A stretch of DNA of 64,000 nucleotides from Lineolata rhizophorae. Taxonomy: Eukaryota; Ascomycota; Dothideomycetes; Lineolatales; Lineolataceae. Below the pieces are notes generated by a model. The model saw only the letters and a program-made list of their open reading frames with translations, ran no database searches and was not told the origin of the DNA. Shown one piece after another: positions 51,881-61,964 of this stretch. Positions within the stretch are counted from its first letter, which is position 1. Every line of letters begins with the position of its first letter. The position numbers and the translations under genes are program-made. The DNA is taken from positions 86,308 through 150,307 of the forward strand of contig MU001699.1 of assembly GCA_010093515.1 (NCBI GenBank). The letters are read 5' to 3'.

Positions 51881-54609
51881 TCACCCCGCCTCCAACATAT
51901 CCGCATAAATATTCAATGACGTCCCAATAACATCGACAATGGCCCACGTCTGCGCGCCCCTAAAAATTGCGCCCCAAACCCTTAGCACGCCCGCGCTCAA
52001 ATGCTTCAGCGTCTCGGGGCTCTCGAGCGGCGCGTCGCACGGCACCGCGAATTCGGTCTCGTCCAGCATCGTCTTGACGACGCCGACGATGCGCCACTCG
52101 TCGTTGGTGACGGGCAGTCCCGGGTCCGGGTTCGCGAGGGCGCCCAGCCACTTGCTGAGCAGGAAGGCGCACTCGAGCGAGCACAGCGAGTGCTGGATGC
52201 TCCAGATGAAGGCCTGCGTCTTGGCCACGAGGCGGATGCCGATCTTGACGGGGATGCTGAGCGAGTGCGCCGAGTGGAGGGCCGCGCGGACCAGCTTGGG
52301 CGTGCGGCGGATCGGCAGGCTGTCCTGGAACGCCTTTGCGATCTGCACGGGGTCGCGCGTGTCCAGCCCGCGACCGGGCCCCGTGTCCACGTTGAGCCGG
52401 ATGTAGGCGAGGCGCAGCAGCGCCGTCGAGTTGAAGGCCACCGGCCCGTTGGGGTCCATGGGGTCCAGCGACGACTCCGGGTTGCGCTTCCAGCCGATCT
52501 GCCAGTTGCGCAGCGCGAGCTCGAGCTGGGCCACGTCTTCGGCCGCCAACTCGCCGTCGCCGTCGAACCGGCACCGAGCCGTTTGCCGCACAAAGAATAT
52601 ATGCTGGATCAGCGCGTGGATCAAGATGTAGTTGCCCAACGACGAGTTCCACTCCGTGATGTCGCGCCCGCCGCGCGAGAAGAGACGCCGCAGCGCTTCT
52701 TGGAAGCCCGCCGGCCGGTGCGCTTTGCGGCGGGCTTCGCGCCACTCGGTCGCGCTGGTAGCTTTGAATTCGGCCGAACTGGCAGGTAGGGGTAGGCTGA
52801 GCTCTGAGTTGAGGAGGAGAGGAGGAATGTTGTAGACGATGCAATGAAGGTTGAAGAAGCAGAAGACTATCAATTTGGTTCGCTTAATTGTTTCGGCGTG
52901 CAGCCAATCAGTCCAGGAGATGTCGTCGGGCATTGGCTCAGTCTGGAGTCCGTCGTCCCGCACCAGAGTGGCTAGGATGCTTTGGATGGCTAGCGCTTGT
53001 CGGAGGATCTCCTTGTGTTTTGCCCAGGTCGCCATGGCCATCAAAAGGAGCAGCGCTTGCGCTGTTTGCATTAAGTCCTCCCGTTCCGGCAAGTCCAATT
53101 CGGAAGGAAGTCCTAGCGGACCGGAGGCTGGTTGACTGTGAACCGAACCGTTCGAGGTCGGCGCGCCGGACGGCACTTCAGTTAGTCCATTCGACGCCGG
53201 CCGATCTGATTCAGTGCTTCGATGATACGCCGCCAGCCTCGAATCCCGCCGCCTGATCCTTGCCGTAGCAATGGCCTGGCTGGCGTGGAAGAGCTCGACG
53301 CCTTTATCACCTTCGAAGCAGTATTGCGCACCTACGGCAGCCATAGCGAGCAACAATTCGACAGAACAGCTTTCAATCGACATTGTGGGTAAATGAAGGA
53401 ACGGCAGATGCTCGTGGAAGCCGTTAATGTAGCCGGCAACGTATCTGGAAAGAGCCAAGCGCGAGGGAAGCTTGAAATCCGGAGACACTACGGAGGTAAA
53501 CTCCACCATCTTCAAGAGGATGCCTTGTCTGTCGTCAAGCGATATATCGGATATGGTTCGACTAGGAGAAGGAGCTTGCGGTTGAGGTGGAGGAGGGGTG
53601 TCTTCCGGCTGAAGAGACGGAAGACGCGACCCGAAACATGAGAAAGTATTTTGTTCTCCAAGATTGTTTCGGCCATCGCCATTGAAATTTGGAAAGTCCT
53701 GGTGCGAGCTGGACTGAGGGACGAAATCAGTGGCGTAAGTTAATGACTCCGGCGAAAAGAATGGCATCGGTTGTTCCGCGTTGATCAATGACGAGAAGTT
53801 ATATGAAGAGAGCGGTCCATTGTCAAGGAAAGTGGCGAGGTTATTTAACGACTCTTCGAACTCCAGCCCAGGGGATCGGGTATGGCCTGCGGGCTGGATG
53901 GCATGAATGGGTTCAGCTGGAGCCTGCACAGGCTCCTCCTGCGCTAGGGGCATGTTTGGCGTAAGCTGATGAGGCTGTACCGGAGGATCACCGTAGCCAT
54001 TCTCCAGCGCGGCCCGCTCCGCGGCCATCGACAGTGTCGCGAGTAGAGAGTCATCACTATTCTGGGCATGCTCGGGGTTGGATGGTTGAGGTTGTGTGGA
54101 ATCGCTGTGGAGAGGAGCGCTTCCCGGGTCGTATGGTGGCGGCGGAGCTGATGGCGGCGACATGTTTTGATCGTTTATACCTTCTATAGTAACAGTCCGC
54201 CTTCTCTTCGTCGGTCTGTTCGACCCATCACTGCTCTGTGCCTGCGGCGCATCTTTGTTGTGTGACAGCCGCTCGTGGCGTATGAGCAGGTCTCTTTGGG
54301 TACGTCAGACGAACAGCGTCTCCAAGCTTCGAAGGGTGGCAGTGCACGCACCTTCTGGTAAACCGGTGGTCACACAGAGTGCAACAGAAGGGTTTCTCTA
54401 ACGTATCTACACCGGACATTTGGTTAGCCTTCTCCAATGTTCCGCTAGCATACCGAACGAGGGCGCGTCCATATCAACATACGGGTCCGCTCATGGCGCT
54501 GCAGATGCTCCAGCCTGGCAAACAACCTCTGGCAGTGCTGGCATTGAAACCGTTTCCGCTTCTTGCCAGCGCTGTGGTCCGTGTCCGGGACTGCGGCGGC
54601 CTGCGACAT
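51881..54609 (-). CDS. Adr1-like C2H2 transcription factor with fungal_trans domain
   Basis: Putative pathway regulator, 864 aa. Exons 54609-54483, 54406-54352 and 54293-51881 are joined in phases 1 and 2 across short introns (GTATGT...TGTAG; GTGCGT...CAAAG). The first two exons complete two tandem C2H2 fingers: FQCQHCQRLFARLEHLQRHE, then FCCTLCDHRF and TRRDLLIRHERLSH. Recognition helices RLEHLQR and RRDLLIR closely match those of yeast Adr1, which binds TTGGRG. A basic patch TKRRRTV follows. Residues ~330-750 form the fungal middle-homology region (GYINGFHEHLPFLHLPTMS). Its location inside the cluster and the TTGGRG sites in neighbouring promoters suggest pathway-specific control; this is inference. 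Confidence 0.9.
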
Positions 54610-55234
54610 GCATGAAATAAAGGCGTGCGTGCCACGTGGGAAACCGGGGGAAAGAGGGGTTGATTGGCTCGTGCGGAATCAAGGGTGGGGGCAAGGGCAT
54701 GGGAAATTGGAGTGTGAGTGCCGACGGATGCTGGCTGACAGCTCGATCGCGCGGTCGCCGGGTGAAAGAACCGTTGGAGTCGTGTCTGGGAGAAAGGAAT
54801 GCGAGTTAGTGAAAAATCCGGGGATGTGGAGTTGAGATGCGGGGGTCCAAGCTCGGGTGCCGACGAATTACCGGGCGTCCGCACTATCACTCTCGGGGCT
54901 TAGTGACTCCGGGGCCCCACCCGCCGGCGCAAAGCTTGTCGCTCACGATGGATTCAATGGAGCCACCCGAAGAAGTGATCCCGCCAAGATCTCGTGAACA
55001 CATATTATGATCTAGTCTTTAAAGAGCTTGTGGGGCTGTCGAAAGGCTTGAAATCACAAGCCTCCAGGCAGAGAGCTTGTGCTCTTTGAAGCTGGCGTCA
55101 ACTCCAGGAGATGAAAATCCGTCTATTCTTTTCTAGAGCCCAGAACATTCTTTCCTTGCACTATGATATCCCTCCAGCACGTATATCGCATCCGTAGACC
55201 CGAAGCAAGAAAATTCTAAGCCGCGCTTTCTCTC
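54610..55234. promoter_or_regulatory. Promoter of the C2H2 regulator
   Basis: 625 bp between the regulator's start and the 3' end of CMD-2. Two TTGGAG sites (54,707-54,712 and 54,774-54,779) suggest possible autoregulation. No CTACCCCG seen. Confidence 0.45.
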
Positions 55235-55681
55235 TCACTTCGCCTGCTCGCCCAACTCCCTCGGCATCTCCCCCTTCTCCGCCATCTCATTCAGCACCTT
55301 CTCGGCCGTCTTCATCGCGTCCACGCCCGCGGGGACCCCGCAATACGTGGTCGCGTGCAGGATGGCCTCCCTGATCTCGAGCTCGGACAGACCGTTGTTC
55401 CTGGCGCCGCGGACGTGCACGGCGAGCTCGGGCGCGCGGTTGAGCGCCATGAGCATGCCGATGTTGAGCAGCGACCGTTGCTGCTTGCTCAGCCCGGGCC
55501 GCGTCCAGGCGTAGCCCCAGCACCACTCCGTCACGAGCTCCTGCCCCGCGCGCGAGAACTCCGTGTTGCCGTTGGCCAGGGCCCGGTCCACGTAGGCGTC
55601 GCCGACGACGCTGCGGCGCATCTTGAGGCCTTCGTCGAAGAGCTGCTTGTGCAGGTCGTTGAACTTTGGGTCCGTCGACAT
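55235..55681 (-). CDS. 4-carboxymuconolactone-decarboxylase-like protein, single CMD domain
   Basis: Intronless 148-aa protein, the usual length of the PcaC type. Typical blocks are [60 protein letters not shown] and [20 protein letters not shown]. The family decarboxylates gamma-carboxymuconolactone in protocatechuate breakdown, but many fungal members have other, unproven substrates. The start is the ATG opening MSTDPKFND, just downstream of a GGT triplet run. It belongs to the second [CMD - HIBADH - MBL] set of the cluster and is co-oriented with HIBADH-2. Confidence 0.92.
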   Translation of the reverse strand: MSTDPKFNDLHKQLFDEGLKMRRSVVGDAYVDRALANGNTEFSRAGQELVTEWCWGYAWTRPGLSKQQRSLLNIGMLMALNRAPELAVHVRGARNNGLSELEIREAILHATTYCGVPAGVDAMKTAEKVLNEMAEKGEMPRELGEQAK

Positions 55682-56319
55682 GGTGGTGGTGGTGGTGGTG
55701 GTGGCTGTTGCGGGGTTGCGGGGTTGGGCTTTTGAGATGAGATGGACGGTCTGGATGAGATGGATTCGCGAGATTGGATATGGCTGTTACCAAAGAGGGT
55801 CGCAATTTGACTCAATTGGTGCTTGCGTTGTGTGGTGCTACAAAGGCCTGGAACTTGCAGAAGTTTGCAATATATCAGTGAGGCCCAAAGACTCGCGCCA
55901 TCCAGGAGAATGTTCGGACGTTTTCGGGCCCAAGAGAAGGTCACTCGTGACATGTTGGGGCTCTCGGGGGTGAGGCCCGCCCCGGGTCCGTACCCCACAT
56001 TGCTACCCCGACTACCCCGACCAACCACGTCAGGCGTGCCAAGCCTACCCTCCGCCCAATGTACGAGCTCACAACAGAAGAAATGCGCGTTGGCACAAGA
56101 CTCAGTTACCCTAAAATAAAACATACAAATAACGCTCCAGGAATAGACAGCTAGGAATGAGAATTGAGTGAAAGGAGTTCCGATGATTGGACGATTCCGA
56201 GATTCGTGATGCAATGCACCTGATCGCGTGGTTCTAAGATTGATCTTTCTACGCTTCTATATCCCATTATGCTAACCAATAATTGCAAACCTAGCCCTAC
56301 ACCAAACCATCTAGCCCAA
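55682..56319. promoter_or_regulatory. Promoter of CMD-2, with HIBADH-2 3' region
   Basis: 638 bp. It contains two tandem CTACCCCG octamers (56,003-56,010 and 56,012-56,019) and one TTGGGG (55,955-55,960), all 270-340 bp upstream of the CMD-2 ATG. A GGT triplet run sits directly before the ATG. Confidence 0.5.
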
Positions 56320-57369
56320 CTATAGCATACCATTTGGATGATCCTTTTGCCATTCCTCATTCCCACCCAAATACCGATACACGACTCTCGAATCCAAGTC
56401 CCTGCACCTCGGATCGTTCATCGCCCCCGTATACGTCTCCAGCCCCGCCCCGCCCAACACGTTCTTCGACCCCACCCTCTTCGCCATCTCGACCGCCAAA
56501 TTGAAGTCCTTGCGCATCAGCTGCACCTTGAAACCCTCCCTATACCCGTTCGACGACGGGGCTTTGGCAAACACGCCCGGCACCGGATTGAACCGATCAC
56601 AGATGGTATTCTGGGCGGTGCCGGCGGCGAAGACCTGCGCGAGCACGCGCGGGTCGAGCCCCGACCGCATGCCCATGTCCATGGCCTCGGAGCACGCGAT
56701 GGCGATGATGCCCGACAGGTAGTTGTTGGAGAGCTTGGCGGCAAGGCCCAGCGACGGCCCGCCACACGGAATCACCTTGCCGCCCATCAGGCTCAGCAGC
56801 GCGGTCAGCCGCGCCAGGTTGGCGTCGGTCGGGTGGCAGCCGAGGAAGAAGGCGATGGTGCCGTCGATGGCGCCCACGACGCCGCCGCTCACTGGCGCGT
56901 CGTAGAAGGATGCCGTGGCGAAGCGTGTCGCGATGTGGTCTTTCACGGCGAGGCTGGTGGCCGTGTCGATGGTCGAACAGTCGATTAGGAGCTTGCCGTT
57001 GATGTCGGTGGCGCAGATTCCGTGCGTGGAGTCGAGGTAGACAGAGCGCACGTGCGAGCCTTCGGGCACCATGGTTATTATGATTTCCTATGAGGCAGTC
57101 GATTGATTCATGGTCAGTTCGTTCTGTTGAATGAGTGTATTTGGGCCCACTGGGGGGCTTACCGCCTTCTGCGCGACATCCTTAGCATCACTGCCCTTTA
57201 GAATCCTGCCGGGGTACTTCTCGCAGAGCTGGTCTATCGCGGCCTGCACGACATCGAAAACGTATATTCGCGTGGTCTCGGGGAGCTTGTTCGCCAGGTG
57301 CTCCACCATGGGCCTCCCCATGGCGCCCAAGCCGACGAAGCCAACGGTCGAATAAGTGAGCAATGCCAT
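56320..57369 (-). CDS. 3-hydroxyisobutyrate dehydrogenase-like enzyme (copy 2)
   Basis: 324-aa beta-hydroxyacid dehydrogenase. Exons 57369-57163 and 57087-56320 are joined in phase 0 across a 75-nt intron (GTAAGC...CATAG). The Rossmann motif is GFVGLGAMGRPMVEHL; catalytic elements are DAPVSGGVVG and AAKLSNNYLSG (Lys and Asn conserved). The C-terminus (LDSRVVYRYLGGNEEW) resembles copy 1. The intron falls at the same place and phase as intron 2 of copy 1 (just before xxxITMxP), which supports common descent, but the proteins have diverged widely. The substrate is unknown. It shares a 699-bp divergent promoter with MBL-2. Confidence 0.92.
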
Positions 57370-58068
57370 TGCGCACACTCACTTTTGTCTCATCCCACGA
57401 TGTCGAGTTTGCGTTCGTAAGAGGCACAAAACAAAGACACAATCTTAAAAAGACTCCAATGTCAAACGCGACACAAAAAAAGGACTTGCAAGAGCCGCCT
57501 TCTACAGCCGCACGCGAGGGTCGTCGGCGACGAGCCGCGAGTTGGAGAAGGTCGATTTGGGCCGAGCCAGGGCGCCGCGGGGAGCCCTCGCGCGGGGTCC
57601 ATTGTCCCGACGCCAAGTGCGCGCGCCGGACCTCTCCCGGCCCCACATTACGGGCGTCAAGCCGCCGCCAGCAGTGGCGACACGAACGGGCTCCATCGCG
57701 TGCTTTGAGTACCTTACGTGGGGGTAAATGTCGAGTCCGCCGCTAGGCAAGTGAACGGTGTGCAACGGCCAGTGCCTTCGCTCTACCGGACTACCCCGAA
57801 GAAGCCGAATTGCCTAGTCCAGCGACTCCTGCAATTACGGAACTCCATGTCTTAGGGGGCTACTGGCTACCCATGGCTCTGGATTCCGCGGCCGAAAATA
57901 AGTTAAAGCCATGTTGACTTTGTCACTTCCAGCCGTATAGCGTGTGCCGCGAAGTCCTGCTGCAATTGACAGCAGCCGTTCACTGTTTGTTGTTTGTCGT
58001 TGTAGCTCGCCGCTCGGCGACCCTGCCCTCCGTCCCCCACAGCGAGTCATTCGGCCTCCCCCCCCACC
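57370..58068. promoter_or_regulatory. Divergent promoter, HIBADH-2 / MBL-2
   Basis: 699 bp. It contains TTGGAG sites at 57,454-57,459 (reverse) and 57,542-57,547, and the octamer CTACCCCG at 57,791-57,798. Confidence 0.5.
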
Positions 58069-59383
58069 ATGTCTACCATCTTCGTGAAGCAGGCCGCTCC
58101 ACCCACGCCGCCCCTTGAGCGCGCCACGGCGACAGTCCACGCCCTCAACGCGGGATACCTCACCCTCCCGGAGCAACACTTCGTAGCGCCGGCGTCGGAC
58201 ACTGCGCGCAACACGGTGCCGTCGCTGTCTTTCCTGCTCACTCATCGTGACATCGACACGGGGAAACTGACGCGCATCGTGCTGGACCTGGGCATCCGGC
58301 GAGACGTGGACCGGTATGCGGAGCCCATCCGGCGCCATGCGGCGACGCGGCAGCCGCTGACGACGGACCCGGACGTGACGAAGAGTCTGGCGGCTGGCGG
58401 GCTGACCCCGGACGATATCGACTATGTCATCTACTCGCACGTAAGGAAGATTTCCCGTCTAATCTGAAATGTTGTGACCGTCCCTTTGTCCATGGGACCA
58501 ATCCGCCCGTCTGTCTCGAAGCCATTTTCGAGGTAACAATGACGTTCAATTGCTCCCTCCTCTCTCTCTATCGCACTCCCACCAGTTCCCTTCCAGTCCC
58601 AGCAGCACCGAAGGCAAAAAAGGCCCACCCGGCCTTCGCTTCAGTACCCCTTCGCTAACATCCTTCCGACCACCCTCCCAGGTGCACTGGGACCACGTCG
58701 GCGAGCCCCGCGACTTCCCCCGTAGCACTTTTGTCGTCGGCCACGGCGCCCTGGACCTCCTACGCGGCACCTCCTCGTCCCTGCGCGGCGGCCACTCCTT
58801 CTTCGAAGCGGACCTGCTCCCACCTCTACGCACGATCCAGCTACGCGACCCCAACAACGGCGACAGCGACGGCCCCGCCGCCACCGCCGCCACCAACGGC
58901 CTCGCCGCCAAGCTCGGCGAGCCCGACTTCGGCCAAGCCTGGGCCCCGCACCCGCACTTCGCGCTGCCGCGCGTCATGGACCTCTTCCAGGACGGCAGCG
59001 TGTACGTCGTGGACGCGCCCGGGCACCTCCCGGGACACATCAACATCCTGGCGTGCACGTCGGCCGCCGGTCCCGGCGCTGGGCCCGCCGGCGCCGGCGC
59101 CGCGTCGTTCGTCTACCTGGCCGGCGACTCGTGCCACGACCGGCGCATCGTGCGCGGCGAGCGCGCCATCGGCGAGTGGAGCGACGCCGAGGGCCACGTG
59201 TGCTGCATCCATGCGGACCGCGCGAAGGCCGAGGAGACGATCGAGCGTATTAGGGGGCTGGAGGCGGCTGGGGTCGAGGTTATCTTCGCACATGATGTCG
59301 AGTGGGTGCAGAGCCCGGGGAACAAGGGGAGGTTTTTGTCGAGGGAGAATGGTGCGGTGGGGGGGAAAGGCGGGGAGTTGTAA
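58069..59383 (+). CDS. Metallo-beta-lactamase-fold hydrolase (copy 2), lactonase-like
   Basis: 357-aa zinc hydrolase. Exons 58069-58440 and 58682-59383 are joined in phase 0; the 241-nt intron splits the metal site exactly, SH / VHWDHVG (H-x-H-x-D-H). Other metal-site parts are [23 protein letters not shown] and VIFAHDVEW. The N-terminal strands [11 protein letters not shown] and [11 protein letters not shown], and ATRQPL...AAGGL, parallel copy 1 ([28 protein letters not shown]...RAGGL). An Ala/Gly/Pro-rich loop ([14 protein letters not shown]) is inserted before GDSCHD. It is likely an opener of a cyclic ester or amide; the substrate is unknown. It completes the second [CMD - HIBADH - MBL] set. 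Confidence 0.91.
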
Positions 59384-60180
59384 AGAGCAGCATGGGTGTT
59401 GCTGTTTGGGTAGCTGGTAGAGCACCGTGTTTTATGGATGCTAGTGCATTTTGCGGTTTTTAGAACCGGAGAAATACCATGTGCATTGTTGTTGTTTGGA
59501 GTTGCGGAGAGGTTTCTGTGGTTATGTTGTTCATATCTATTGCGCGTATACGTAGAAGCATTATATATTTGAGCTACGAATTTATGAATGTTATAAATTC
59601 ATGGAATTGGGTTTAACGTCATTTCGTTGAACTGGAGTTTTTTTTCTGCAAGTTCATACTTAGCATGACAGATTTTATGGTTCTTTGGTATACTTGTAGA
59701 AATATTCAGTATTTTTAAGCGCTTAGTATACAAATGCACAAACATGTTCCAAGACAACAAAATTGTGTTCTTCTGCGTCTTAAATGGTTTTTGAGATGAA
59801 GTAAAGTACCCTTCTTGAAAATGTAGCGTCGGTCTTCTAATATGCTACACACAATTTGAAGGTATCAATTAGGGGACTTATATTGCAAATTTCCCAACCC
59901 GGTCACTTCTACAAATCTAGTTTTTATGTTGGCTTAATCATTTGAAATCCCACTACTAGTATATTCAACGTCACATGACTATAACGCTGATAAATTGGAG
60001 TGTCAACCAACATATAGCACAATATGTTGTTCTACGAGATATGCTCTCTGGACATACAAGCGTCCACAATGTCTTCAAACTATCAGACTCAAAAACCCGC
60101 CCACCGTGAATCGGCCACCCGCAGTTGCCACATATAGAAATGTACGTCGGTACATCCCCAGCACCCACCAACTCCGCCCA
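59384..60180. other. Convergent AT-rich intergenic region
   Basis: About 800 bp between the 3' ends of MBL-2 (+) and the Dal5-type transporter (-). From 59,520 it is markedly AT-rich. No gene or repeat recognised. Confidence 0.5.
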
Positions 60181-61964
60181 CTAGAAATGATACCTAAAGT
60201 CTGGCGCGCGATCCGTCCACTCATCCCGCTCCACAACCAACCCCTCCGTAATGGCCTTATCCTTCCACGCCTCCCTGCGCCTATAAATCGCCCGAACGAC
60301 CCACCACCCACACCACGCGACGACCAAGCAGCCCATGCTCCACGAGTGGCCGAGGATGAAATCCGGCGCGCTCTCCGTCTGATAAATCTGGCCGGCGACG
60401 ATGCCCCCGATGTTCGTCAGCGTGAGTAGGATGCCGACGCTGCCCGCGCGCTTCCCGTCGGGCGCGCAGTTCGACGACAGCCAGGTGATGTTGGTGCCGG
60501 TGCAGAGGAAGCACGCAATGGCGATGAGGTAGGTTGCGAAGTATTTGACGCCGGCCGCGAGGCCGGAGGGGCCGGCTGCGACCAGGATGGCGTAGCCGGC
60601 GATGCCGAATGGGGCGCAGCTTATCAGGGAGATGAAGCGGTTTTTGTAGCGGTCGCAGAGGACGGCGCCGACGCCGTAGACGATGGCGCCCCAGATGTTG
60701 ACTGAAGGTGAGGTTAGTTAACTACGTGGTTGAAAGGGACCAAAAAGAACGCCTACCTGGAATGACAAGATATTGAGCCTGCACGGTTGAGTAGTGAAAT
60801 CCGTCCTTGATAATGATGGGTAGGAAAGTACCAAAGCCTGACCATAACTGTTAGTAGTTCTATTGTTTTGGAAGTGGTAATGAAATTTAACAACTTGCCG
60901 TAGAGAATAGTGACGACACAAATTTGGATGATACCGTGGACCCAAGTCTTGATATCCTTGGCGGCTCTCTTGATGTCCTGGATCGTGTAATGACCCTGGC
61001 CGCCGCTGTATGCCTCCATATGCTCGGCGCGTTGCCGCATGATGGCCTTCTCCTCAGCGTTTAGGAAATAGGCAGTCTGGTAGTTTTTGGGCACAAGATA
61101 CAGACACATCCCGGCCCAAATGAGTGTGATAACACCCTCAATAATGTAGAGCCTTAAATATCTCAGCGTAATCTCTTTGAAGAAAGCAATCGATCTTGAA
61201 CTTACCATCGCCAACCAGGGTAGCCACGGGTGCCATCCATGTAGAGGATCGCCCAAGCTAGAAGACCACCAAAGGCACCAGACAGCGCGGAAGCGACTAG
61301 GTCGATGACGTTAGCTAGTGATCACCTTGGAGTCCGTTGATAGCCATTGAACTTACTGAAAAGATACGAGATTCGCACTCCCAGCTCCTCGCGCTTGTAC
61401 CAATTGCAAAAGAACAGGGTCATCGAAGGGAAAAGGCAGCCTTCAAAGAACCCGAGCAGGATACGGGTGACAACGAGCCCGGCGAAGTTTTGCACGAAGC
61501 CGGTGCACATGCATACAAGGCCCCATGAGAAGGTGATAAAGGGAATGACGCGATTGAACTGGAACCGCTTGACGAAAATGGACGCCGGGAACTCAGCAAG
61601 GACGTAGAAAACGTAAAAGACGGAGATGGCGGTCTAAGAGTGTCGCGCTTGTCAGCAACTTCATCTCGTCCGTTCAACTGCACTCAAAAATTCTACTGAC
61701 GTTGAGTTGACCGCCCTCCAAGTCAATGTCTTCCGACATGCCCTGAGTCGCAGCAAACCCAATATTCCCTCTATCGAGGTAACTAATGAGCATTAATAGC
61801 ATCATGACGGGCGCGACGAACAAGTCCAGCTTGCGCACAAGCTTGGCTTCCTTCTTCTTGAACTCGAGCTGCTCAGGCGTCTCAGGCGTGCCCTCATCCA
61901 CATACTCGAACTTCTGAACATTCTGATCCGCCTGCATCTTTTCGTCTGCAACAGTGGAATCCAT
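60181..61964 (-). CDS. MFS anion permease, Dal5/allantoate family
   Basis: 501-aa plasma-membrane transporter of the anion:cation symporter group, which imports organic acids and related compounds (allantoate, nicotinate, pantothenate in known members). Six exons: 61964-61701, 61633-61357, 61314-61206, 61152-60899, 60837-60757, 60701-60181; every join is in frame. Family signs are SYLDRGNIGFAAT in TM1, FASIFVKRF-type loop (EFPASIFVKRFQFNRVIP), RILLGFFEGCLFPSMTLF, and a C-terminal tail ending DRAPDFRYHF. The intron at 60,898-60,838 begins GC, not GT, with a strong TACTAAC branch. The start is the ATG opening MDSTVADEKM. As the last gene of the cluster it probably imports the cluster's substrate (inference). 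Confidence 0.9.

Noticed and set aside
55531-56214. Longer minus-strand frame with an eight-His run before CMD-2
   Set aside because: The His run is the GGT triplet repeat in the leader read in a different frame; the PcaC-like frame starts at 55,681.
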